Part shown: positions 49,019 to 60,641 of the stretch, one piece after another
Layout: the number at the start of each line of letters is the position of its first letter
How positions within the stretch are numbered: position 1 is the first letter of the stretch
Assembly: GCA_900660155.1 (NCBI GenBank)
Contig: CABFPE010000774.1
Span: 137,856 to 201,855, forward strand
Length of the DNA: 64,000 nucleotides
Origin: Hofstenia miamia
Taxonomy: Eukaryota > Xenacoelomorpha > Acoela > Hofsteniidae
Direction: 5' to 3'
Position numbers and translations under genes: made by a program
The notes under the pieces: generated by a model
What the model saw: only the letters and a program-made list of their open reading frames with translations
What the model was told of the DNA's origin: nothing
Databases searched by the model: none

Positions 49019-50360
49019 CACTAGAAGTGCCAGACTTTTAATATACCTAAAAGCGCCAAAACCAGTCAATCAAAACCTTAGTAACATATTATAAATGATA
49101 ATTAAAACATAAATTCATGTAAATATTCATGTACACAAATTGTATTGTCCTATTAAAATAATAAAAAGGGTGTGAATAGTTTGTGAAAATATTTCAAAGA
49201 GGTGGCAAAATGCAAAGACAAAATATAGTAAGCCAGCCTGACGGCGTAACACGAGCTTGTGCTTTCATCATAATTCCATTAGACGCATGGAATCTTCTCT
49301 TTGATAATTGTATGCAGAATTTTATTGTTGATATTGTACAAATGCTTTTCTAATGAAAGGATAGATGATTGGAATCTAACAAGAGATGAACAAGGAAAAT
49401 TCTTGGGACTACTGTACCTAAAAAGAATTACATTTCGCCGTGAAATTATCTATTTGAAAACCCATGGTCAACGACATATGAATGTCCTATATTCAATAAG
49501 ACACTGTTCCGCCAAAAAATGAAAGAGATAAGATCGCCGTAGAAATCTGCAAGATGACAAGTTTTGTCTAATTTCAACTATTTTAGATCGCTTTGTAGCC
49601 AATTCTCAATGTTGCTACCACATATCATCATTTTTACTATGGATGAATAATTATTTCCGACTAAAACACGATGCATTTTTACGCAATATATACCAGCAAA
49701 TTCGGATAAATTTGGGATAAAATTTTGGATATTAGCTGATGTTTCATCAAAATATTGTTATAATATTAAGCCCTATCTTGCAAAAGATGACAACAGACAT
49801 GTGTCACTTGGTACACATGTTGTGCAAACACTTATGGAACCTCTGAACAACAAAGAATACAATATAACTATTGACAATTTTTTGCTTCTAAACAACTTGC
49901 TCACCTTATGCTCTAAGTCCGAACAACAACAGTTGGAACCGACCAACAATAGTTGGAACTGTGCGTTCAAATCGTCGCAAACTTCCTCTTCCCCAAAATT
50001 TATGACTGCATGATTCTGAAATGTACCAAAGTAGCATACTTTCTACACAGCAGTGGTGTTGTTTATCAAGTATGAAGAAGCCTGAAAGTGTATTATTTTA
50101 TAATAATAATAAATATGCAGTTGATCTACTAGACAGTATGTGTCGTAAAAAATTCGACAAAATAGGGCTGTAGACGCTGGCCCTTGGCCGTTTTTTTACT
50201 ATTTTGGATGTTGCTGGTGTGAACGCATGAGTGCTGTATAAAAAACAAACACAGTGGACGCACTTTTCTCCAACAACTGTCCAAAGAATGGAAATATTTT
50301 ATTACAAATAAATCAAAAAACAAAACGTAGAGATTTACAAAATCAACATTACAAAGATTT
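49019..50360 (+). pseudogene. piggyBac-family transposase relic
   Basis: piggyBac transposases move DNA by cut and paste into TTAA sites using three catalytic Asp residues. TTAA at 49015-49018 is followed by CACTAGAAGTGCCAGAC, a piggyBac-like terminal repeat that gives the probable left end. Coding similarity starts near 49237 (AFIIIPLDAWNLLFDNCMQN), then RIDDWNLTRDEQGKFLGLLY. TMDE follows, with its Asp at 49642 and a stop at 49648. Next come DKFGIKFWILADVSSKYCYN, then HVSLGTHVVQTLMEPL, and NITIDNF with its Asp at 49873. After a frameshift there is VGTVRSNRRKLP, then YAVDLLDSMCRKKFDKIG (Asp at 50123 and 50132) and LALGRFFTILDVAGVNA. Multiple stops and frameshifts make it inactive. The right terminal repeat was not found before the - strand reverse transcriptase begins at 50582, so the 3' end may be lost. 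Confidence 0.92.
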
Positions 50361-50581
50361 TAAAATTAACAAAAAGGTTCTTCACTTTTATTATGAAATT
50401 TATAAATTCACATGCCTATTCCCAAGATGGTTTGATATCTGTCATCTATTCATCATTCGGTTTTAAATTAGTGAATACTTTTATAATACAACTAACAAAC
50501 TGATATTGCATCCTTTTTATCAATTTAAACAAAGGAAAAGACCATTATCCATAAATCTAGATAAAATCAAAATGATTGGTG

Positions 50582-52327
50582 TCACTTCAGGTAATGGCTG
50601 ACTCCAGCTAAGTGATGTTCAACTCCAAGCTTTGAAACTGCATGGTGTCGCCTAGCTCCACGAATGCAGAACATCATGCTTCGTAGGAAAGAGAATCCAA
50701 GTTTGCACCTTATCCAATTGCAGGTTGTGGAATAGTCAGTATACCTTTTCTCTGAGTTTAAATCACAAAATTGTTTTAAAAATTTATCAGTGATTGATCC
50801 TTGCGGTGAACACCAATGGTGTGAATGAGGCATTTTCAATTTCTAGCTCTCTCTCTGCTGGTATTGCCTTATTTTCTCGGTTTCATGGGCCCTAAAATTT
50901 TCTGTTTCAATTTTTCGAGCATTGGTGGTTGCACAAGTGTAGAATACCCTTACATCAAAAAATGTGCGCTGGTCATAGCTCCAGAATCCAACGGCAGAGA
51001 TGTCTAGCCTAGCTCCATCAGTGAGATTAGAATAAGAGGGCAGAGATTTCGTTGTTATTTGCGTGAGATGAGGTTCTTTTTTAACATCAATGCACACTTC
51101 AGAGTGCATGTGCAATAGAGAATCCTGTGCTGCATACGCAAGTTGTGGGCATATCGGCAGGTTCAATACATTACCTCAACCGAATGCTATCTCTAAATTC
51201 TCTTCTATTGAAAGGGCCGTTAGCCAGGAAGAGCAACCTTTGCGTGTTATTGTTTTAATAGCATTTTGCTGACCTGTAATCAGTTTCTCTAACATCTGTT
51301 GACACTTAGATTCTATTTTATCATGTTGTTCTTTTAAACAGATCTTTAAGAAGCTCTTCAAGTGTTCCGTTGCTTTGCTAGAGAAATCATATTCTTCACA
51401 ACAAGTCGAGACTGGATCATTAATATCTAGGCCACCAAATTAGGTCGGTAATTGTAAAAATTGAGCCAGATTACAGTCTAGATCTTTACCAAAAAACTTT
51501 GGAAATAGTTTTAGTGTGATGTTATCCTTCAAGAGTCCTGAAAGTTTCGGATTTAGTCTGAGTAACTCTTTATGTAAACGACCATTTGAATTGGATGCTG
51601 TTCGAGAAACAAGAATATACCGCATGTGGCTGAGTGAGACCTTAGTGGTTAAATTTAACTATTTTTCTGCCTTAAATTTCATTTGTTCAGTACAGTAAAG
51701 GTCAGTGCCCCCGAAGCCACCTAGGTATTTTGCTCCTTCTGTGTGGAAAAGTATACCTTCTTTGCCGAAATATTTGTTAGCCTTGTCCAGGTGGTCGGGC
51801 TTAACAAGAAGAACGGTTTTCGAGGGCTTGGGAAAGTAACCAAGTTTTGGCCCTCGTTTTTTAAGCATCTTCCACCATGATAAGACATCCTGAATATTCT
51901 CTCCACCATCACCATCATCAGCATAGAATTTGCGCCTTACTGATGGACTTATGTTATCATATACCAGTGGCTATACTGCAATGCTGTACATGGCCATTGC
52001 TGCGACATCACCTTGAGTAGTACCTTCCTTTGAAAAAATCACTTTGTCTTCAATTGAAAATCTGGATGGCTACTGTAGATATTTTGTAAAAAGCGTGCAA
52101 GTGGTGGACACAAATACTTGACATTATGTATAGCAAGCTTTCGATTTAACCTGTTAAAGGCATTGTCTGCATCCACAAATAAAATTGCTTCACAGCTATC
52201 GCTTTCATAGATATCTTTCATTGCATGTACAGCTGCTTCGATACCAGCTGAGTGGCCTGTGGCTGTCTGCAGTGTACCACAAGATTCTATGATATCTTGC
52301 TTTAGAAATTGAAGAACTGCATATGTC
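50582..52327 (-). pseudogene. Reverse transcriptase relic with conserved C-terminal domain (TQGDP-type retroelement)
   Basis: Read right to left, blocks run GIEAAVHAM, then ILFVDADNAFNRLNRK (catalytic Asp in VDADNAFN). A TTQGD-AMAMYSI block (near 51975-52005) follows a frameshift, then YADDGDG (Tyr-Ala-Asp-Asp at 51914-51925), PKLGYFPKPSKTVLLVK and GCSSWLTALSIEE. The last ~190 codons are nearly intact: DGARLDISAVGFW, FFDVRVFY, then NWIRCKLGFSFLRSMMFCIR before the stop at 50582. The palm is truncated at about 52327, where similarity stops abruptly, and a stretch before DGARLD seems deleted. From memory, the same domain order occurs in a retroelement family widespread in marine invertebrates. 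The E-...-D-...-DVR pattern could be a PD-(D/E)XK-like nuclease, which is inference. Stops and frameshifts show it is dead. Confidence 0.85.
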
Positions 52328-52347
52328 TTTATATATATTTATAACTA

Positions 52348-52815
52348 ATGCGAATTCTAATGGATATTCCGCTCATTTATTTAAATTCTTCGAAGACACT
52401 ATGCTCATCTTTGCTATCTCAAAAGAGAACAATATTCTCAATTTTTCATTCTATGAATGATGTTATTTTTAACGCATTTTTACATATGAAAACAATCATA
52501 TATCTAGGTCTTATAATATATTTTTTCTGCCAGGGTCCAGCCTCTTTTCCGCAAGCCTTGGTTCAGCCCGGAATTATTGTCAATTATAGTATGTCTACCC
52601 TGTTCAAAAATTGCCAACAAGTTATAATTAATGTTGATTTCATTATGACTGTCAACTCTCATTGCTTTTATTTGGAATACACATTTCAGCACTACTTAGA
52701 CAATAAATATAGAAGTGAATTTCGAAATATTTTTAAAAATTTAATAATTTTATATAAAAGTGTACTACTATATCAAAAAATTCAGGCTCTGCCCAGTGTT
52801 GACCTACCATTTTAA
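52348..52815 (+). other. Unassigned 155-codon open frame (first copy)
   Basis: This is the longest open frame in the window. It is rich in Ile, Leu, Phe and Tyr with hydrophobic stretches (for example TIIYLGLIIYFFCQG). Composition follows the local AT bias and I recognise no domain. A chance frame is the simplest reading. The same frame recurs at 53287-53754 because the region is duplicated. Confidence 0.15.
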
Positions 52816-52977
52816 GAAAACTTACAGCCAATCGGGTCGGGTCTGGCCTGGCCCAGCCTATTCCATGGACTGATACATTCATTTTACAAATCAGTGTGAT
52901 CAACACATCCGCAATCTACATAATAATTTGAAANATTGCTGCGACATCACCTTGAGTAGTACCTTCCTTTGAAAAAA

Positions 52978-53266
52978 TCACTTTGTCTTCAATTGAAAAT
53001 CTGGATGGCTACTGTAGATATTTTGTAAAAAGCGTGCAAGTGGTGGACACAAATACTTGACATTATGTATAGCAAGCTTTCGATTTAACCTGTTAAAGGC
53101 ATTGTCTGCATCCACAAATAAAATTGCTTCACAGCTATCGCTTTCATAGATATCTTTCATTGCATGTACAGCTGCTTCGATACCAGCTGAGTGGCCTGTG
53201 GCTGTCTGCAGTGTACCACAAGATTCTATGATATCTTGCTTTAGAAATTGAAGAACTGCATATGTC
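52978..53266 (-). pseudogene. Duplicate copy of the reverse transcriptase palm fragment
   Basis: This repeats the GIEAAVHAM to VDADNAFN to LARFLQNIY part of the relic at 50582-52327, as part of the N-joined duplication. It carries no information beyond the first copy and may not exist in the real genome. Confidence 0.85.
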
Positions 53267-53286
53267 TTTATATATATTTATAACTA

Positions 53287-53754
53287 ATGCGAATTCTAAT
53301 GGATATTCCGCTCATTTATTTAAATTCTTCGAAGACACTATGCTCATCTTTGCTATCTCAAAAGAGAACAATATTCTCAATTTTTCATTCTATGAATGAT
53401 GTTATTTTTAACGCATTTTTACATATGAAAACAATCATATATCTAGGTCTTATAATATATTTTTTCTGCCAGGGTCCAGCCTCTTTTCCGCAAGCCTTGG
53501 TTCAGCCCGGAATTATTGTCAATTATAGTATGTCTACCCTGTTCAAAAATTGCCAACAAGTTATAATTAATGTTGATTTCATTATGACTGTCAACTCTCA
53601 TTGCTTTTATTTGGAATACACATTTCAGCACTACTTAGACAATAAATATAGAAGTGAATTTCGAAATATTTTTAAAAATTTAATAATTTTATATAAAAGT
53701 GTACTACTATATCAAAAAATTCAGGCTCTGCCCAGTGTTGACCTACCATTTTAA
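53287..53754 (+). other. Unassigned 155-codon open frame (second copy)
   Basis: Identical translation to the frame at 52348-52815, lying in the second half of the duplication. Confidence 0.12.
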
Positions 53755-54108
53755 GAAAACTTACAGCCAATCGGGTCGGGTCTGGCCTGGCCCAGCCTAT
53801 TCCATGGACTGATACATTCATTTTACAAATCAATGTGATCAACACATCCGCAATCTACATAATAATTTGAAAAAATACAGGAAGAAATGTACTGGATGCT
53901 TTTCAATAATGACGTCATTCGGCGCAATATTTTTGCTGTCAAAGTTTATTTGAACATTATTAATGTTTAAATCCACTATTTAGCTAAATGTCATTAACTG
54001 TGAATTATGACTGCCAGAATAAGATTTGAAAATAATTTACCACCCGAATTTGGAGTGATGTAAAATAAGTACGTTAACTTAAACGAAATGGAATAAAATA
54101 TTTATTAT

Positions 54109-54136
54109 AAAATAAATAAATAAATAAATAAATAAA
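54109..54136. repeat. (AAAT)n microsatellite
   Basis: About seven AAAT units. Confidence 0.93.
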
Positions 54137-54210
54137 TTTATTATAAAATTTATTATTAAATATTTTAATAGTTTTGATTTGTCCATTGACTTTGCAAATT
54201 TCAATTTTAC

Positions 54211-54213
<3 letters not shown>

Positions 54214-54244
<31 letters not shown>
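54214..54244. repeat. (TA)n microsatellite
   Basis: About 15 TA units. Confidence 0.96.
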
Positions 54245-54247
<3 letters not shown>

Positions 54248-54645
54248 GTATATAAAAATTCATTTTATTCTACAAGCATTTTTTGATGCATTTTAACCAC
54301 TTATGGAGCATCGCCAGAATACAATATTAGGGAAGAGAATAAAAGAACATTTTAGTGGACATTTAAACACAGAAATCTACCAACATCGAACTTAAAGAAA
54401 GTAATCTTAACATCATAATTGAGCAAAAAATACTAAAATAGCAGAAGTCATCATAATTATATTTTAAATAACCAATTAAATTATATCAAACGAGCTTATC
54501 TGTTTTAGTTAATGCTTGCATACATAATTTTTTAAATAGTTAGTGTTGTAGTTTTGCACAGTTTTATTTGTGGCAATATTGTATTCTGACGATGACCCAT
54601 AAGTGGTTGAAGTGCATCAATAAGTACTTATAGACTAAACTGAAC

Positions 54646-54671
54646 ATATATATATATATATATATATATAT
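54646..54671. repeat. (TA)n microsatellite
   Basis: About 13 TA units. Confidence 0.96.
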
Positions 54672-55423
54672 GCGTCTGTGTGTTTTGTGTTCGACAAATG
54701 CTGTATTTATATATCAAATGCAATTGTCAGTTAATATATTGCATGACTGTGGGAAAAGAAATAATATATTTACTTATCAAAAATGTTACAAGCCACTTCT
54801 ACAAATGTCTTTTTGTAATAACAAACTACAGCTTAATTTGACTCTTAGGAGGAATGGCACGTCATAGAATATATAAACAATATGCTTAAATATATATTTT
54901 TCTTTCAAATTGTCTAATTAGAGGATTAACAACTCCATTGGTGTCCAGCGTAATTCTGTGGAGCATATCATACAGCAGTATTACTTATTACACAAAGTAA
55001 AACATCAATTGTAAGTATCATTCAAGAAATATAATAGAAGCCTATTTGGTACGTTATAAATAAACCCTTAATTTATTAGACCATATCAAATGGAAGCATG
55101 TTGAGTTCCAAGTTTTCATTCCATTCCTATTATTCTACTTTAACTAAATAAAAATTATACACATTAGTGTTTCTTTAATCATTTCTTTTTCAAACATAGC
55201 TGTTCCTTACATCAACGCGGTAGAAAATAGGATAGTTATGAAATATTATATGTTCATATCTCATATTTAGAATGTTTCAACAGAGAATGCTAAAAATACT
55301 TTGTGCTGTGAAATCATCAGAGGTAATGCAACCAAAATTAAATACCAGGTTAGAATTATTATGGATGCGGATAAATCTAATTAAATTTGAAATACCATAT
55401 TACCACGATGTTCTTCAGTATTT

Positions 55424-55524
55424 AATAATACCTCATGCTAAGTGAAGCCAAAATCAATTTTAATTTTTTATCATAATAATACCTCATGCTAAGTGAAGCC
55501 AAAATCAATTTTAATTTTTTATCA
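55424..55524. repeat. 51-bp tandem duplication
   Basis: The unit starting AATAATACCTCATGCTAAGT begins at 55424 and 55475; the two copies appear identical. Confidence 0.93.
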
Positions 55525-56849
55525 AACACTTTATCTAAGAAATATCTGAATAAAATAGCTGAGTTATTAAGTAATCATTATTTAAATTGTCAAGGTTCGT
55601 TTCAAATCTTGCTAAATATTTTTAGCTTATTCAATATATTTGCTCAATGCATTTGTTCACAAGATGGCGTAACTGAGACGTTAAAATATCTATGGTTAAA
55701 TTTATGTTAAAAGCATTTATTATAAGTCAAAATCATCAAATCTGTATTGAGAAATCCCTACTGGATTAACGATTTATTTATCTCTCACTGCCGCTTATCA
55801 TTGAATGCTGAAAATGATTAAGCATCGCGGCAAGGCTTTCAAAATGAATTAACAACGCTTTCTTAGTATGTTAATGAATTCTATATGAGTTCTATAGAAA
55901 ACATACACGCAGGCACTGCCTGTTCCAGCGTCAAAGTTGTAAAATTATATATGTCTCCTACAATTAAAATTTTAATTAATTACTATACTAAAATACTTTC
56001 TTGTTTTATCAAAGATTTCACTCAAATGAAAATGAATTTTAATCAAAATTGATCCTAAACGAGCTTGTGAGATGCACAATATTTGCAACGCAGTGTATTT
56101 ACTTGATTGAATGAACTCAACCTGAATTTCAATACTTCCTTTAATTTACCAATTTTCTACCAAATAGTACCAAGTAATGAAAAATAAAAATAAGACATGA
56201 ATTAGTATTGAATTTTTATCATTTTTTAATGAAAGTTCGACATCTACATTTAAGAAAAAGTATGAGCAATCAAATTTTTACATCATTTATGGAATTTGGT
56301 AAAAAATAACTTATAGTTTCATTTGTGTTTTGACAGATTAGTATGATATTTTCTCTGCGTGAGAAATTTAATTCAAGATAAAAGACACCTTTGTCTCATA
56401 CCCAGACATATCACTGGGAGCACCAATTTTAAGAGAAAATGTGGAACTTTTTTTCATTTAGATAAACTTACAACATCAAGATGTAAAACATATAGGTTAG
56501 CATAAAACACAGCTTCCACTAGGTCAAACGATCATGTTCAAATCCATATTAAACAACAGTGTCCTATACATGTAGGAAATAATTATAAATATTACAAATA
56601 AGTAGAAATGTAGTCACAGAAATAAATAGCACACAATAAAAATACATTTGGCAAGTAGTTTCAGTAATTCAAAGCAGCTCAAAGCAACAACTTTAAGTCT
56701 TTAAGCATTTTAAAAGTTTGATGGAAAACGAAGATCATGCATAAATGTTTCTTTCTTATATTAATTCGAAAATAAGTGAAATTCAATCTAAATGTAAGTA
56801 TGAAAAAGAAGATTCAATAAATTTTTTAAATACAACATTGAAGAAAACT

Positions 56850-57528
56850 TCAGTGGCATTATAAATATCTGATTTTAGAAAACCTAATAACACCGGATTA
56901 TATAAACCATTTCAATCATATTGTGACAGTAAATGGAAACATGCAATTCCGAAAAACTTGTTTAGAAGAGCTGTTTTACTATCATCTAATTACAATGTAC
57001 TTACAAAAGCTTTTGATAAAATATTTTAAAATCTAAGATCTAATGGGTATCCTGAAAAATTATTGACAAAGACTTCAAAAGAAACTCTAACATTCTCTTA
57101 ATTTGAACACAATTCATAAGGAAACAAAGATAATATATTTTAAAAACTACTTTTTATTAAACCAAACGAAGCACGTCATAAGAAATCTCAATATATAATT
57201 TTAAAAAAAACTAAGGAAATCAAGAATAATACCAATTATATATTCAGAAAAATCGTCAAATTTAATTCGTACTAAAGATCCAATTCAAAAGCCTTTGTTT
57301 TCATCAATTGTTTACAAATATAATTGTCAGAATTGTGAGATTTGAAGACAAGAATTCAATAACATCTATGTGGACACTTACAATTCAAAATTTATATGCA
57401 CTCAAAAGTATCAATATCTGACTTTAATATTTTAATGAAACACAAATGCACCAAGATCGCAGAATCCATTTATATTAAGGAAATGAAACCTAATTTAAAT
57501 ACAAAATGTCATCAAGCTCTTCATTAAG
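56850..57528 (+). pseudogene. Penelope-like retroelement relic
   Basis: Penelope-like elements encode a telomerase-related reverse transcriptase followed by a GIY-YIG endonuclease. The left part reads FRKPNNTGLYKPFQSYCDSK then WKHAIPKNLFRRAVLLSSNY, with LRSNGYPEKLL further on: the region after the catalytic palm. Next comes a frameshifted linker (RIIPIIYSEKSSNLIRTKD) and LFSSIVYKYNCQNC (near 57295-57340), the GIY-type start of the nuclease. The C-terminus, TKIAESIYIKEMKPNLNTKC (57450-57509), matches the AES-I-IK--KP-LN ending typical of these elements. The palm with its Asp-Asp box is missing upstream, and stops and frameshifts are frequent, so this is a 5'-truncated dead copy. Confidence 0.85.
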
Positions 57529-57648
57529 TTTAGTTTAATTCAAATTTGATTTGTAAATTATATGCTTAACACGAATGAATTTTTGTTTTTAACTGATGGT
57601 GGTACAGTAAATAACGAAAGTACTTTCAATTAAAATTTTCGTATTTTT

Positions 57649-57688
<40 letters not shown>

Positions 57689-58560
57689 ATGAGAAATTCA
57701 CATTTCTTCTTCACAACTCTACGATCTAAAATAAGATTTTAACTGAATGTTATTAAGAATTTCCAAATTTGGATACCAGGTGTTTGACTGAGTTTTCTTT
57801 CCTAACAATTTGTCAAACATAGCAATAAGAATAGAAGAAAGTTTGCTTAGCTTTAAAATCACTCTGCAGACCAATATGTTAAGCTGCTGAAATATCAGAA
57901 AGCAAATTATCTGTTTCACTCAAGAATGTAAATGAGAAGCTTTGTTCATGAATAAATTGTTAACAGTTATCAGATGTTGTTCAGTGAAGCTTTATGAGTG
58001 CAAACTGTAAATGGTTTTGGAGCCGTTCAATTGTAATAGTTGTCGAATTTACTGAATTGGTTGTTTGTCTTCAAAAAAATTATCAATAAACCCCTTTTAA
58101 GATATATCATTACAATTAATACAATTATGAATTCTAAAATTGGAATAATGTGTTATTATTTATGCAAAAAAATGAACTGCATTGATGTGGCTGGCGATGA
58201 AATATATAAATCATTTCAAAAGAAAAATTATTATAAAAATTGTTATTGTGCAGGATTTTCTCATTTATGCACTATAGTTTTATATTTATACATGAAGATT
58301 ATATTTTAGATAAATATTCTTTTAAAATTATAAACACTTTGTATTTTAGGATTAATTGCAGAAAGTTATCAGATTTTTTAGATAGGAGAATGTGGTTTGG
58401 CCACTTTTTCTGGTAGCATCTACTTAATTAATATTGTCAATGTTATCCAAAAAAATTTCATTAAGAAGCATTCTGCACAAGTCTTTATTAAGAATAAAAA
58501 TATTAAACGAAAATTTATTTCGCATTCCATCTAAAAATTATCAACTGGTATAGATAAACT
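57529..58560. other. Gene-free AT-rich sequence
   Basis: It holds a (TA)n tract at 57655-57685 and an unrecognised 89-codon frame at 58040-58309, probably chance. Confidence 0.45.
57655..57685. repeat. (TA)n microsatellite
   Basis: About 15 TA units, 130 bp after the Penelope-like relic. Confidence 0.96.
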
Positions 58561-59130
58561 GAAAGAGTGTAAATCCATTTCTGAATTTTTCGCATTGTTT
58601 TATTCGAATATTGTTTTGTAATCTGCGCTTAGTTGAGATCTACCACATTAATATACGTATCTTGACAACACTCCAAGTTTATCAATGGGATTGTTCAGAG
58701 AATTTACAAGTAATTAAGGTGTTCCTAGAGGAACTGTTGGTGGGCCTACATACATTGGTCCAAATGACATCGTTATTAGCACACAAACGGAGGTTAAAAT
58801 GCTATCTATGTCGACGATAAACACTAGTTGTTCCTGGTACTTTTAACGATAGAGATAATGTAGAAGTAATTATCAGTTGTCTAGAAAGTCAATTTGCAAT
58901 ACAATATTTACATGTAAATAGCCAGAAAATGTGAATGCACTGGTACTGGGCATATCTCAGGTTGAAAGAGCAAAAACAAGGAAAATTATTGGAATAGAAT
59001 GGTCAGCAGCAAACACACTGTACCTGGTTTTAAGTACTGAAGTGGCCATAATAGTCATGACTTTTCAAGCATTTCTCTTCAATATTGTCAAAAAAAAATT
59101 TTCTAACATGCATGTACATGCATAGGCTAC
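58561..59130 (+). pseudogene. LINE reverse transcriptase relic
   Basis: YTYLDNTPSLSMGLFRE precedes GVPRGTV at 58718-58738, the reverse transcriptase block usually written GVPQGT. After a frameshift, AIYVDDK places the catalytic Tyr-Val-Asp-Asp at 58807-58818. In a third frame VVPGTFNDRDNVEVIISCLE then SQFAIQYLHVNSQKM (58827-58931) matches the segment that normally follows the Asp-Asp box in LINEs. Three frames within 220 bases plus internal stops show a long-dead copy. A possible tail (MWGGMTRKFIEKFDGIQKR, near 59490-59550, + strand) may belong to the same element, but that link is weak. Confidence 0.75.
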
Positions 59131-60503
59131 AAAATTTATCACTTTAGCAACGAAAAAGGTTTTTCCCGATTTTCTATTTGAAAAAGTTTCGAGGATTTGA
59201 TCAAACGCTATCTTTAAAGCAAAATCTGACTCTGAGTCTTGCAACTCGCACGTAAGCCGTACAGGTATACAGTAGCAATCACAATTCTAGAGAAAATTCC
59301 TTCTAGCTATATATGAATTTCAGATGTTTTGTATTAGCCACGCAGGTTTAATTAGTCTTAGACGTCATGAGTCAAGAAAAATGACCCATCTGTACCTCCT
59401 CCGCCGCTGTGCCCGAATCTAAAAACGAAACACGTGAGCATTCACAAAGCTTAATTAAAATGTATCTAAACCTTTTTTGTATGTATGCACTATGTGGGGA
59501 GGAATGACTAGAAAATTTATTGAAAAATTTGATGGAATCCAAAAACGTAATGAAATTTGACATTACTGAAGACCTTTGTGGCATTAAAGATCTACATAAA
59601 AATTGGACAAGAAGATCGAGAATTCACTGCGAACTCACCTTGTAAGTGATTGAATTCCAAAGAGTACATGCTACTCTGTTATGAGGCTAATCAATAGGGC
59701 TGTTTGTGGTGATTCCTCTGAGCTCTGCCCTAATGGACACATGAAATTTTATTAACATAAGTTCTACTAACTTAACTTCTGTGAGATTTATGATAAGAAT
59801 GTGGATGTTATTTATCTATAAAAATCTTTTAATTTTTGATAAATAAATAGTTTCTGGCTTGCCATTTTACGAGGCAATGTATAAATGAAATAGTAATTTT
59901 AGATTAAGTTTTGCCCAAGACCTATTTTCAGCAGTTTTTATAATTTCTTGATAAAATTGTAGTTGTATTAGCCGTAAAGAATTTTTTTTCGAAATTCTCC
60001 TTAAGGTATCAAAAAAACTATCATCCTATTACATCATACATTTTGTAACAAGGGGTGGCCATCTCAATAACCTCTAAACGAGTGCGTGAATTTCGAGTGA
60101 ATTGTATTGAATGTTCTTTGAAAGTAATTGAATTTGTACAAAATGCCGCAAATTTCTTCGTAAATATTTTAGTTGTCTAACTATTTGAATAAAACAGAGG
60201 GAAATGTCTGATGTTCACTTGGAAGAGAATTCCCCAAGGTCTTCTTGCTAAGAAGCTCACGCTACGCCTGTTAATTTCTCATAGAGGGCAATTTCCTCTG
60301 AGCAGATCCGCTTTAGTCATATTAAGGTAATTGGAGAAAGAATTTTATTCGTCATCATGTATTCTTGCCTGTTCAGATTTAATTACAAGTCAAAAGCAAC
60401 ATACTCCAAGCAACGGATATATCTACTGCCCAAATAGAATTATTTATTCTTAAGGACCAATGCAAAATATCTTCTTGATATTTAAAATAAAACTTAATTA
60501 CTA
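59131..60503. other. Gene-free sequence, possible distal LINE remains
   Basis: Apart from the weak LINE-like tail near 59490-59550, I see no recognised element. Confidence 0.4.
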
Positions 60504-60641
60504 ATTCAAATTGTGAAGGGCAACGAGATTTTATGTGATTCTTTTATAAATTCAAATTGTGAAGGGCAACGAGATTTTATGTTATTCTTTTATAAATTCA
60601 AATTGTGAAGGGCAACGAGATTTTATGTGATTCTTTTATAA
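60504..60641. repeat. 46-bp minisatellite, three copies
   Basis: Units starting ATTCAAATTGTGAAGGGCAA begin at 60504, 60550 and 60596. The only difference seen is TGTGATTC versus TGTTATTC. Confidence 0.95.

Larger units (their letters stand above)
51996..53872. repeat. 938-bp direct duplication joined by one N
   Basis: The segment 51996-52933 is repeated at 52935-53872, offset 939, with the single N at 52934 exactly between. I noticed only one base difference (CAGTGTGATC near 52889 versus CAATGTGATC near 53828). The duplicate includes the start of the reverse transcriptase relic. It is most likely an unmerged contig overlap. Confidence 0.93.
53873..56849. other. Gene-free AT-rich sequence with small repeats
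   Basis: It contains an (AAAT)n tract at 54109-54136, (TA)n tracts at 54214-54244 and 54646-54671, and a 51-bp tandem duplication at 55424-55524. No coding sequence is recognised. Confidence 0.5.

Noticed and set aside
52348-52815. 155-codon frame as a real membrane protein gene
   Set aside because: Composition follows local AT bias, no domain or splice/start context is recognised, and a frame of this length is not very unlikely by chance in 64 kb.
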